Assembly: GCA_017847725.1 (NCBI GenBank)
Contig: JAGAXW010000010.1
Location: 1-64,000, forward strand
Length of the DNA: 64,000 nt
Origin: Prevotella sp.
Lineage (GTDB): Bacteria > Bacteroidota > Bacteroidia > Bacteroidales > Bacteroidaceae
Direction: 5' to 3'
A model generated the notes under the pieces. The model was not told the origin of the DNA. It saw only the letters and a list, made by a program, of their open reading frames with translations, and did not search any database. A program made the translations under genes and the position numbers. Shown piece by piece: positions 19,104 to 26,943 of this stretch. How positions within the stretch are numbered: the first letter of the stretch is position 1; each line of letters begins with the position of its first letter.

Positions 19104-19113
19104 GATTTTAGTT

Positions 19114-19236
19114 CTATTGTATAAAGAGACAAAGCATCGTGAGGTCGTCGTTAGAATCGGCGCCGTCACGATGCTTTTCGATTTTCTGGTTCAGTGAATC
19201 CACCAGTTCGCGGGCACTGTCGTCAATGTATATGGC
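19114..19236 (-). pseudogene. Possible C-terminal remnant of a SpoIIE/PP2C-type phosphatase
   Basis: On the minus strand a 40-residue open segment ends in SNDDLTMLCLFIQ before TAG. The DD(I/L)T(M/L)L pattern is the metal-binding C-terminal signature of SpoIIE-type serine phosphatases, and the preceding ARELVDSLNQKIEKHRDG looks like the helix that normally precedes it. There is no in-frame start codon upstream and the rest of the domain is missing. The segment shares bases with the terminator hairpin, so similarity by chance cannot be excluded. Confidence 0.35.
19131..19177 (+). terminator. Terminator after the secreted-protein operon
   Basis: Perfect 12-bp arms AAAGCATCGTGA (19131-19142) and TCACGATGCTTT (19166-19177) enclose a 23-base loop, and the right arm runs into TTTTCGATTTT. 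It lies 28 bases after the stop of the 855-aa gene. Confidence 0.75.
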
Positions 19237-19331
19237 AGCAAAGATACAAATTAATCCTGAAAATAAAGTTAATTGCTGATGACATTTTTTCTATACGCAC
19301 ATCTTTAAGTAAAAGTATATACTTAGAAAAC

Positions 19332-20168
19332 ATGATGAACGTAAGAGATTTGGAACTGCTTGCCGAGAAAAACCGCAAGCGGTTAGTAGAGGTGGTATAT
19401 GCCGCCAAAGCCGGCCACATCGGTGGCGACTTGTCGTGCCTGAACGTGATGACGGCACTCTATTTTGAGGTCATGAGAAACATCGACCCCGCCCAACCCA
19501 AGAATCCTGAGCGCGACCGCTTTGTGCTGTCGAAGGGCCACTGCGTGGAAGCGCTCTACGTCACGCTGGAGGCCAAGGGCTTCCTGGCTCCCGAAGTGCT
19601 CGACACGCTGGGCAAGTTCGGCTCGATACTGAGCGGACACCCCACCATCGAGGTGCCGGGCATCGAGGTCAACAGCGGTGCACTGGGCCACGGACTGCCC
19701 ATCGGTGTCGGCATGGCCATTGCCGCCAAGATGGACAAGAAGGCATGGCGCACCTACGTGATGATGGGCGACGGCGAACAGGGCGAGGGCTCTATCTATG
19801 AGGCTGCCATGGCTGGCGGCAAGTATAAACTGGACAACCTGGTGGCCATCATCGACCGCAACCACCTGCAGATCTCGGGCAATACGGAGGACGTGATGCC
19901 CATCGACTCTATCCGCGAGCGCTGGAGTGCCTTCGGCTGGGATGTCATCGAACTGAACGGTGACTCGATGGAGGACATTCTGCGGGCTTTCCACAGCATC
20001 GACTACTCCAACAGCAAACCACACCTGATGGTCAGCAACACCACCAAGGGCAAGGGCGTCTCCTTCATGGAGGGCATCGCCAAGTGGCACCACGGCGTAC
20101 TGAACGAGGAACAGTGCAAGGAGGCCGTGGCAGAGATAGAGAAAAGAATTGAAGGACTGAAAAATTGA
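19332..20168 (+). CDS. Transketolase N-terminal subunit (thiamine diphosphate-binding half)
   Basis: At 278 residues this is the first half of a split transketolase. It carries the ThDP/Mg motif GDGEQGEGSIYEAAMAGG...NLVAIIDRN (about 145-178), an early substrate-binding His in AGHIGGDLS, and SKGHCVEALY. The start is the ATG at 19332 (an alternative is 19335). The upstream frame is open further, but that part is AT-rich leader. The C-terminal subunit follows after 4 bases. A two-subunit transketolase next to an FGGY kinase and an isomerase suggests a specialised pathway rather than the central pentose-phosphate enzyme; D-apulose-4-phosphate transketolase (AptA-like) is my leading hypothesis. 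Confidence 0.9.
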   Translation: MMNVRDLELLAEKNRKRLVEVVYAAKAGHIGGDLSCLNVMTALYFEVMRNIDPAQPKNPERDRFVLSKGHCVEALYVTLEAKGFLAPEVLDTLGKFGSILSGHPTIEVPGIEVNSGALGHGLPIGVGMAIAAKMDKKAWRTYVMMGDGEQGEGSIYEAAMAGGKYKLDNLVAIIDRNHLQISGNTEDVMPIDSIRERWSAFGWDVIELNGDSMEDILRAFHSIDYSNSKPHLMVSNTTKGKGVSFMEGIAKWHHGVLNEEQCKEAVAEIEKRIEGLKN

Positions 20169-20172
20169 AGTT

Positions 20173-21096
20173 ATGATAGCTTGTAGAAAACAATTTACCG
20201 ACACGCTGCTGGAACTGGCACGTGAAGACAAGAATATCGTTGCCGTCACCACCGATGCACGCGGCTCAGTGACACTGGGCGACTATGCTGCCGCACTGCC
20301 CGAGCAGTTTGTAGAGTGCGGCATCGCCGAACAGGATGCCGTGGGCATCTCGGCCGGACTAGCCCATTCGGGCAAAAAGGTGTTCTGCTGCGGACCAGCC
20401 TGCTTCTATGTGGCCCGTTCGCTGGAACAGGTCAAGGTAGACTTGGCTTACTCGGAGAATCCCGTCACCATCCTGGGCGTGTCGGGCGGTGTGGCCTATG
20501 GTGCGCTGGGTGCCACTCACCACTCGCTGCACGACATCGCCGTGCTGCGCACCTTCCCCGGCATGACGGTATGCCTGCCCAGCGACTGGCGCGTCACCAA
20601 GAAACTCGTCAAATTCCTCGTCGACTACGACAAGCCGTGCTACGTCCGTGTGGGGCGTGCCGCCGTGCCCGACGTCTATGCCGACGACGACTTCCACTTT
20701 GAGGTGGGCAAGGCCATCCAGATTCTCGACGGCAAGGACGTGACCATCGTGGCCACGGGCGAAACCGTCTACCACGCTTGGCAGGCAGGCCTGCAACTGA
20801 AAGAAAAAGGTATCTCGGCCCGCGTGCTCGACATGTCGTGGATCAAGCCCTTCGACACCGAGGCCATCCTGAAGGCCGCCCGCGAGACGGGGCGCATCGT
20901 CACCGTCGAGGAACATTCGCAGTTTGGCGGTCTGGGAGCCATGGTCTGCGAGGCACTGTCGGAACAGCCCGTTCCCGTCCGCATCATCGGCATTCCCGAC
21001 GAGAACGTCGTCCACGGCACCAACGCCGAAATCTTCCACCACTACGGCATGGATGCCGAGGGCATTGTCAAATCCACACTCGACTTCATCCGATGA
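20173..21096 (+). CDS. Transketolase C-terminal subunit
   Basis: The 307-residue partner contains the pyrimidine-binding domain with the catalytic Glu53 in CGIAEQDAVGISAGLA, the conserved GATHHSLHDIAVLR loop, and the C-terminal transketolase domain (ARVLDMSWIKPFD). Together with the preceding subunit it should form an active alpha2beta2 enzyme transferring a two-carbon ketol unit in the cytosol. It is 4 bases from the first subunit, and its stop overlaps the kinase ATG (ATGA), indicating tight coupling. Donor specificity cannot be read from sequence. Apulose 4-phosphate is inferred from the neighbouring kinase and isomerase, with 1-deoxy-xylulose or ordinary pentose phosphates as alternatives. 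Confidence 0.9.
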   Translation: MIACRKQFTDTLLELAREDKNIVAVTTDARGSVTLGDYAAALPEQFVECGIAEQDAVGISAGLAHSGKKVFCCGPACFYVARSLEQVKVDLAYSENPVTILGVSGGVAYGALGATHHSLHDIAVLRTFPGMTVCLPSDWRVTKKLVKFLVDYDKPCYVRVGRAAVPDVYADDDFHFEVGKAIQILDGKDVTIVATGETVYHAWQAGLQLKEKGISARVLDMSWIKPFDTEAILKAARETGRIVTVEEHSQFGGLGAMVCEALSEQPVPVRIIGIPDENVVHGTNAEIFHHYGMDAEGIVKSTLDFIR

Positions 21097-22574
21097 ACAG
21101 AATCATTGCCATCGACCAAAGCACGTCGTCGACCAAGGCGCTGCTATTCGACGAGCAGTGCCGCCTGGTGGCGCGCACCAACGTAGACCACCAGCAGCAC
21201 TATCCACAGACAGGGTGGGTGGAGCACGATGCCGTAGAAATCTACGACAACATGATTGAGGCCATACGCCAACTGATGGCCAACAGCCAAGAGCCTGTAG
21301 CCGACACGCTGTACTCCCTCGCCATCACCAACCAGCGCGAGACGGCGGTGGTATGGAACAAGCGGACCGGCAAGCCCATTGCCAACGCCGTGGTGTGGCA
21401 GGACACCCGCGGTGCCGAACTGTGCCGCGAGCTGCGTGCCCTGGGCTATGGCAAACTGGTGATGGACAAGAGCGGACTGCTCATCGACCCTAACTTCTCG
21501 GCAACAGGCATCAAGTGGCTGCTCGACAACATCCCCGGAGCCCGTGAGACCGCCAACGACGGCGAACTGCTGCTGGGTACCATCGATACGTGGCTCGTCT
21601 GGAAACTGACAGGCGGCAAGGTACACGCCACCGACTATACCAACGCCTCGCGTACCATGCTGTTCAACATCCACACCATGCAGTGGGACGACGAACTGCT
21701 GCAACTGTTCGACATCCCGCGCTCGATGCTGCCCGAGGTGAAGCCCTGCGATGCCCTCTACGGCGAGACCACCGCGGAAGGCATCTTCCCCACCCCCATC
21801 ACCATTGCCGGTGTCCTGGGCGACTCGCATGGTGCCCTCGTCGGACAGATGTGTTTCCAGGAAGGCTCTGGCAAGGTGACCTATGGTACTGGCAGCAGTG
21901 TGATGGTGAACATCGGCGAGAAGCCGCTGCCTGCCCCCGAAGGACTGGTGACCAGCGTAGGCTATTCGGCCTTTGGCAAGACATACTACGGCTACGAGGG
22001 TAACATCTACAGCACGGGAGCCACCCTGAAATGGATGGCCGACCAACTGCAGCTGGTGGGTCACCCAGCAGAGATGGAGGCCCAGGCCGTCAGCGTCAGC
22101 GACAACGGCGGCGTATACATCGTACCGGCCTTCTCCGGACTCGGCGCACCCTGGTGGCAGTCGGATGTGAAGGGTGCCGTCTTCGGACTGACCTTTGCCA
22201 CCACCAAGGCACACTTCCTGCGGGCCGCACTGGAAAGCATTGCCTATCAGATTCGCGACCTGGTAGACGTGATGGCCCACGCCACCGGCGGACAACTGAA
22301 AGAGATATGCGCCGACGGCGGTCCCACCAAGAACAAGTTCCTGATGCAGTTCCAAGCCGACATGCTCGACACCCCCGTGGTATGCACAGAAGTCGACGAT
22401 GCCTCGGCCCTGGGTGCCGTCATCATGAACGGCTTCGCCCGTGGCCTATGGAAGAGCTTCGACGAGGTCAAGGACTTCCGCAAGGTGACACAGGTGTTCA
22501 AGCCGCAGCCGACGGCAGCCACGGCACAGCTCTACCAGGGCTGGCGCGAGGCGGTCGGTCAACTCATTAAATAA
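21093..22574 (+). CDS. FGGY-family carbohydrate kinase (glycerol-kinase-like)
   Basis: The 493-residue kinase starts MNRIIAIDQSTSSTKALLFD, the ASKHA phosphate-1 motif, and has TGWVEHDA, TNQRET, VTYGTGSSVMVN (phosphate-2), the FGGY signature GLGAPWWQSDVKGAVFGLT near 350 and an adenosine motif near ADGGPTKN. It phosphorylates a sugar or polyol with ATP in the cytosol. It resembles glycerol kinase overall but has STSSTK where GlpK has GTTSSR. Its place between a split transketolase and a sugar isomerase, without any glycerol genes, points to a ketose such as D-apulose. Start is the ATG overlapping the previous stop. Confidence 0.88.
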   Translation: MNRIIAIDQSTSSTKALLFDEQCRLVARTNVDHQQHYPQTGWVEHDAVEIYDNMIEAIRQLMANSQEPVADTLYSLAITNQRETAVVWNKRTGKPIANAVVWQDTRGAELCRELRALGYGKLVMDKSGLLIDPNFSATGIKWLLDNIPGARETANDGELLLGTIDTWLVWKLTGGKVHATDYTNASRTMLFNIHTMQWDDELLQLFDIPRSMLPEVKPCDALYGETTAEGIFPTPITIAGVLGDSHGALVGQMCFQEGSGKVTYGTGSSVMVNIGEKPLPAPEGLVTSVGYSAFGKTYYGYEGNIYSTGATLKWMADQLQLVGHPAEMEAQAVSVSDNGGVYIVPAFSGLGAPWWQSDVKGAVFGLTFATTKAHFLRAALESIAYQIRDLVDVMAHATGGQLKEICADGGPTKNKFLMQFQADMLDTPVVCTEVDDASALGAVIMNGFARGLWKSFDEVKDFRKVTQVFKPQPTAATAQLYQGWREAVGQLIK

Positions 22575-22601
22575 AAGACAGAAACTCTAAACTGAACAAA
22601 T

Positions 22602-24026
22602 ATGAAAAACGGAAAGACCTGTTTTGGCGTAATCATCGGAACACGCGCCTATTTTAACTCCGAACTGGCCAAGGACGTGCGCAAGCAACTCCTGAAAACC
22701 CTCGAAGAGGGCGGCTACGAGTATGTCATCCTGCCTGAAGACGCAACGCCCACCGGCAGCAGCAGTATCGAGACCCGCGAAGACGGACTGAAGGTCAGCA
22801 AGCAGTTTCGCGCCCACCGCGACGAGATAGACGGCATCATCGTCTCGCTGCCCAACTTTGGCTTCGAGATTGGTATCATCAATGCCATCAGCGATGCCGA
22901 CCTAAACGTTCCCGTCCTGGTGCAGGCCTGCGACGACGAGAACGACAAGGTAGACCTCGACTCACGCCGCGACGCCTTCTGCGGCAAGATCAGCGTCTGC
23001 AACAACCTCTACCAGTATGGCATCCCCTTTACGGACACCACCCTGCACACCTACTCCATCTACAGCCCTCTGCTCCGCCAGGACATCGACCGCTTTGCCG
23101 CCATCTGCCGTGTCGTCAATGGTCTGCGCCACTGCCGACTGGGACAGATTGGTACGCGTCCGCTGGGCTTCAACACCTGCCGCGCCAGCGAAAAGCTGCT
23201 GCAGCGCAGCGGCATCACCGTCGTTCCTGCCGACCTGAGCGAAATTCTCTTTGCCGCACAGAAAATCAGCGACGACGACCCGAAGTTCATCGAGATGTGC
23301 AACCGCACCTGCAACTATGCCAAGGTGCCCGACAACTACAAGGACAAGCTGGCCATCCAGGCTAAGTTCAGCGTAGCCGTCGAGAACTGGATTGAGGCCA
23401 ACGACGTGCAGGCCGTGGCCATCCAGTGCTGGGACTCGCTGGAGCAGAACTACGGCTGCGCTCCCTGCGTGACCATGTCCATGCTCAGCGACAAGCTCAT
23501 CCCTGCCGCCTGCGAGACCGACCTCGCCGGTGCCGTATCAATGTACGCCCTGACGCTGGCCTCGGGCAAGGCTTCTGCCCTGCTCGACTGGAACAACAAC
23601 TTCGCCGAAGACCGCAACAAGTGCGTCTGCACCCACTGCGGCAACTACGCCAAGTCGTTCGTTGGCAACGACGACCTGAAGCTCGGTCCCCTCGGCGTGC
23701 TGGGCCGCACCCTGGGCAAGGTGAAGACCTTCGGTGCCGTCTATGCCAAGGTTTCTGAAGGCCCGTTCACCTTCTTCCGCATCTCCACCGACGACCCGAA
23801 GGGCTGCATCAAGGCCTACCTCGGCAAGGGTCAGCTCACCAACGACCCCTACGGCATGGACGGCTGCATCGCCGTCACTCAGGTGGACAACCTGCAGAAG
23901 CTGATGAAGTATATCTGCAAGAACGGCTTCGAGCACCATGTCGCCATGTGCCGCACCGATGTCGTAGACATTCTCAACGAGGCCATCGAGACTTACCTCG
24001 GCTGGCAGCTCTACGTACATGAGTAA
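22602..24026 (+). CDS. L-fucose/L-arabinose-isomerase-fold sugar isomerase
   Basis: The 474-residue protein matches the fucose-isomerase C-terminal family. Probable Mn ligands are the Glu of AACETDLAGA, the Asp of ALLDWNNN and the His of CTHCGNY, in the usual order. The segment QCWDSLEQNYGCAPC is also family-typical. N-terminal Rossmann-like domains (GVIIGTRAYF) precede these. It should interconvert an aldose and a ketose in the cytosol. It is neither a canonical L-fucose nor L-arabinose isomerase by its surroundings: no fuculokinase/aldolase or araB/araD follow. The kinase and split transketolase just upstream make a branched or uncommon pentose such as D-apiose a reasonable substrate. The operon ends with a terminator hairpin. 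Confidence 0.82.
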   Translation: MKNGKTCFGVIIGTRAYFNSELAKDVRKQLLKTLEEGGYEYVILPEDATPTGSSSIETREDGLKVSKQFRAHRDEIDGIIVSLPNFGFEIGIINAISDADLNVPVLVQACDDENDKVDLDSRRDAFCGKISVCNNLYQYGIPFTDTTLHTYSIYSPLLRQDIDRFAAICRVVNGLRHCRLGQIGTRPLGFNTCRASEKLLQRSGITVVPADLSEILFAAQKISDDDPKFIEMCNRTCNYAKVPDNYKDKLAIQAKFSVAVENWIEANDVQAVAIQCWDSLEQNYGCAPCVTMSMLSDKLIPAACETDLAGAVSMYALTLASGKASALLDWNNNFAEDRNKCVCTHCGNYAKSFVGNDDLKLGPLGVLGRTLGKVKTFGAVYAKVSEGPFTFFRISTDDPKGCIKAYLGKGQLTNDPYGMDGCIAVTQVDNLQKLMKYICKNGFEHHVAMCRTDVVDILNEAIETYLGWQLYVHE

Positions 24027-24050
24027 CAATCGGTGACAAAACACCCCTCC

Positions 24051-24089
24051 GTCCGTCTCATATATAAAATATATAAATATGAGACGGAC
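24051..24089 (+). terminator. Terminator-like hairpin containing the start codon of the next gene
   Basis: Perfect 13-bp arms GTCCGTCTCATAT (24051-24063) and ATATGAGACGGAC (24077-24089) are followed by TTCTTTTT. The right arm includes ATG 24079-24081 and the first codons of the GH2 gene. It can end the catabolic operon and, in read-through mRNA, hide the GH2 start. Confidence 0.75.
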
Positions 24090-26943
24090 TTCTTTTTCCC
24101 TGTTATTCATCTTTTCTTTTCTTTTCAGCGGCGTAGTAGCACAGGAGACCCAGCGCCAATATCTGAGTGGTCACGGTTGTGACGACATGGTGCAGTGGGA
24201 CTTCCGGTGTACGGACGGCAGGAACAGCGGCAAGTGGACCAAGATTGGTGTCCCCTCGTGCTGGGAACTGCAGGGCTTCGGCACCTACCAGTACGGCATG
24301 CGCTTCTACGGCAAGGCGACACCCGAGGGCATCGCCGACGAGAAAGGCCATTACAAACACGAGTTTACGCTTCCCAAAGAGTGGCAAGGCCGGCAGATCC
24401 TGCTCGTCTTCGAGGCTGCCTTTACAGAAATACGTGTCCAGATTAATGGTCGCAAGGCCGGCAACGGTACCTATCAGGGCGGTTTCACACGTCACACCAT
24501 TGACGTCAGCGACCGTGTCTTCTTCGGGCAGAAGAAAAACCGCTTAGAGGTGGAGTGTCTGAAGGAGAGCAGTGTGCCACAGGTCAATCTGGCTGAGCGC
24601 CGTGCCGACTACTGGAACTTCGGTGGCATCTGGCGTCCGGTCTACATCATCGCCAAGCCGGCACAGAACATCAGTCGTGTGGCCATCGACGCCAAGGCCG
24701 ACGGCCACTTTATGGCCAACGTATTCCTCAACCGCGCCCTGCCAGGCACCAGTGTGACCGTAGACTTTGTCGACAACAACGGAAAGAAGGTTGCCACCAG
24801 TCCGGCCGTCACCGTGGCCAGCGACCAGGCAAAGGTGGACTACAGCGTCAAGGGCATCAAGACTTGGAATGCCGAACAGCCCAACCTCTATACAGCCATC
24901 TTTACGCTCAAGGATGCCCAGGGCAAAGCCCTCCATGTGGAGCGTCAGCGCTTCGGTTTCCGCACCATCGAGTATCGCCACAGCTATGCGCAGCCGCTCT
25001 CCCATCCAGGGAAGGGGTCGCCCCACGTCTACGGCTGCCAGGAGGACGGTCTCTTCATCAATGGTCAGAAGGTCATCGTGAAGGGTGCCAACCGCCACTC
25101 GTTCCGTCCTGAGACAGGGCGCACGCTCAGCAAGGCAAAGAATATCGAGGACGTGCTGCTCATCAAGTCGATGAACATGAATGCCGTGCGCCTGTCGCAC
25201 TACCCTGCCGACCCCGAGTTCCTGGACGCCTGCGACTCGCTGGGCCTCTATGTAGAGTGTGAGCAGCCCGGCTGGCACTGGGCTCACGAGACCATCATCG
25301 GCAGTCAGATTGTGGAGGAGATGGTGACGCGCGACGTCAACCACCCGAGCATCATCTTCTGGAGCAACGGCAACGAGGGCGGCTTCAACTACGAGCTGGA
25401 ACCCGTCTTCACGAAGTTCGACCCGCAGCAGCGCGTGGTGCTCTATCCCTGGGCCAACCGCAACGGCTTCGAGACCAAGCACTACCGTTCGTGGGGCGAG
25501 ACGGCAGAGTATATGCGGCAGAAGGAAATCTTCATGCCCACGGAGTTCCTGCACGGCCTCTACGACGGTGGCCACGGCGCCGGACTGAAGGACTACTGGA
25601 AGATGATGATGTCGAATCCCCGCTGTGCCGGCGGTTTTCTGTGGGACCTCATGGACCAGGGCGTGGTGCGCACGGATATGAATAACATCGTAGACTGTAT
25701 GGGCAATTTCGGAGCCGACGGCATCGTAGGGCCGCACATGGAGAAGGAGGGTTCGTTCTATACCATCCGCGAGGTGTGGAGCCCGGTGCAGGTGAAGGAC
25801 TGGGGCAACAAGATAACCCTTAAGAACTGCTACGACTTCACCAACCTGAAGGACTGCCAGTTCAGCTACCGTCTGTTAGACATGCCGGCATACGGTGAGT
25901 CGCAGGTGAAGGTGCTGAAGGAGGGCAAGCTACCGTCACCCGACGTGGCTCCCGGCAAAACCGCCAGGTTGGAGATAGACAAGACCAACGCCGACGTGAT
26001 AGAACTGACAGCCATCGACCCGCATGGACAGGAAATTTTCAAGTGGACCCATAAGCACTTCTACAAAAACGTAGGCAACTTCGGCAAGAACACCCGTCGC
26101 CAGAACACCCAGGCCTATACCACGAAGGAAGATGCCAACCAGTTGGTGGCAACGCAGGGCAACCGCCAGTACACCTTTGACAAGAAGACGGGCCGTTTGA
26201 CGGGCGTCAGCGTTGGTGGCAGGACCATCAGCTTCAGCAATGGCCCGCGCTTCGTCGCTGCCAAGCGTGCCGACCGCTCGCAGGACGGCTTCTACAACCA
26301 CGACGACAAAGAGGCCTTCCAGAAGAAGACCGACTATACAGAGTATGCCGACCAGGGTGCCTTTGTCGGCTTTACCGTCTCCGACTCGACACTGGTGGCC
26401 AACTACCTCCACGGCTCGCTCGAGAAAGTGACCTACCGCTTCCTCAAGGACGGCGGGCTGTATATGAACGCCGACTACTACTTCAACGGCGTGGTAGACC
26501 TGATGGGCATCTGCTTCGACTATCCTGAGCAGCAGGTGAAGAGCAAGACATGGGTGGGCAAGGGCCCGTACCGCGTCTGGCAGAACCGCATGGAAGGTCC
26601 GCAGTATGGCCTGTGGCACAACCAGTACAACGACCCCATTCCCGGCGAGTCGTTCGAGTATCCGGAGTTCAAGGGCTACTTTGCCGATGTCAAGTGGATG
26701 CAGCTTGAGACCACCGAGGGGCGCATAGGCATTGAGACCCAGAACGGCGAGATAGGTGTCTATACCCCACGCGACGGCCGCGACCATCTGCTCTACACCC
26801 TGCCCGAGACGGGCCTCAGCATCCTGAAGGCCATCCCCGCCGTGCGCAACAAGGTGAACACCACTGACCTCAACGGTCCCTCTGCCCGGCCCTACTGGAG
26901 CAAGGGCAAGGGACGTATCAACGCTATACTCCACTTCGAATGA
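24079..26943 (+). CDS. Secreted glycoside hydrolase family 2, beta-galactosidase-like
   Basis: The 954-residue protein has a signal peptide (MRRTSFSLLFIFSFLFSGVVAQ) and the full LacZ-like layout: sugar-binding jelly roll (24-210), Ig-like domain, TIM barrel (about 320-600), and a C-terminal beta domain of the Bgal_small type. The acid/base is Glu433 in WSNGNEGG; the nucleophile is Glu489 in MPTEFLHGLYDG. Note the barrel entry motif NRHSFRPETGRT where LacZ has NRHxHxPxxGR. It likely acts in the periplasm on a beta-linked galactoside, glucuronide or arabinoside; substrate cannot be fixed. Its start codon sits inside a terminator-like hairpin. The GH106 gene overlaps its stop by 4 bases. Confidence 0.9.
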   Translation: MRRTSFSLLFIFSFLFSGVVAQETQRQYLSGHGCDDMVQWDFRCTDGRNSGKWTKIGVPSCWELQGFGTYQYGMRFYGKATPEGIADEKGHYKHEFTLPKEWQGRQILLVFEAAFTEIRVQINGRKAGNGTYQGGFTRHTIDVSDRVFFGQKKNRLEVECLKESSVPQVNLAERRADYWNFGGIWRPVYIIAKPAQNISRVAIDAKADGHFMANVFLNRALPGTSVTVDFVDNNGKKVATSPAVTVASDQAKVDYSVKGIKTWNAEQPNLYTAIFTLKDAQGKALHVERQRFGFRTIEYRHSYAQPLSHPGKGSPHVYGCQEDGLFINGQKVIVKGANRHSFRPETGRTLSKAKNIEDVLLIKSMNMNAVRLSHYPADPEFLDACDSLGLYVECEQPGWHWAHETIIGSQIVEEMVTRDVNHPSIIFWSNGNEGGFNYELEPVFTKFDPQQRVVLYPWANRNGFETKHYRSWGETAEYMRQKEIFMPTEFLHGLYDGGHGAGLKDYWKMMMSNPRCAGGFLWDLMDQGVVRTDMNNIVDCMGNFGADGIVGPHMEKEGSFYTIREVWSPVQVKDWGNKITLKNCYDFTNLKDCQFSYRLLDMPAYGESQVKVLKEGKLPSPDVAPGKTARLEIDKTNADVIELTAIDPHGQEIFKWTHKHFYKNVGNFGKNTRRQNTQAYTTKEDANQLVATQGNRQYTFDKKTGRLTGVSVGGRTISFSNGPRFVAAKRADRSQDGFYNHDDKEAFQKKTDYTEYADQGAFVGFTVSDSTLVANYLHGSLEKVTYRFLKDGGLYMNADYYFNGVVDLMGICFDYPEQQVKSKTWVGKGPYRVWQNRMEGPQYGLWHNQYNDPIPGESFEYPEFKGYFADVKWMQLETTEGRIGIETQNGEIGVYTPRDGRDHLLYTLPETGLSILKAIPAVRNKVNTTDLNGPSARPYWSKGKGRINAILHFE

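Noticed and set aside
17499-19169. Long minus-strand open frame antisense to the 855-aa secreted protein
   Set aside because: Low-complexity Val/Leu/Asp/Gly-rich shadow of the sense frame; no start signals or motifs.
19332-24026. Sulfoquinovose sulfo-transketolase pathway
   Set aside because: The split transketolase fits, but that pathway uses no sugar kinase, and no sulfolactaldehyde reductase or sulfosugar isomerase is present.
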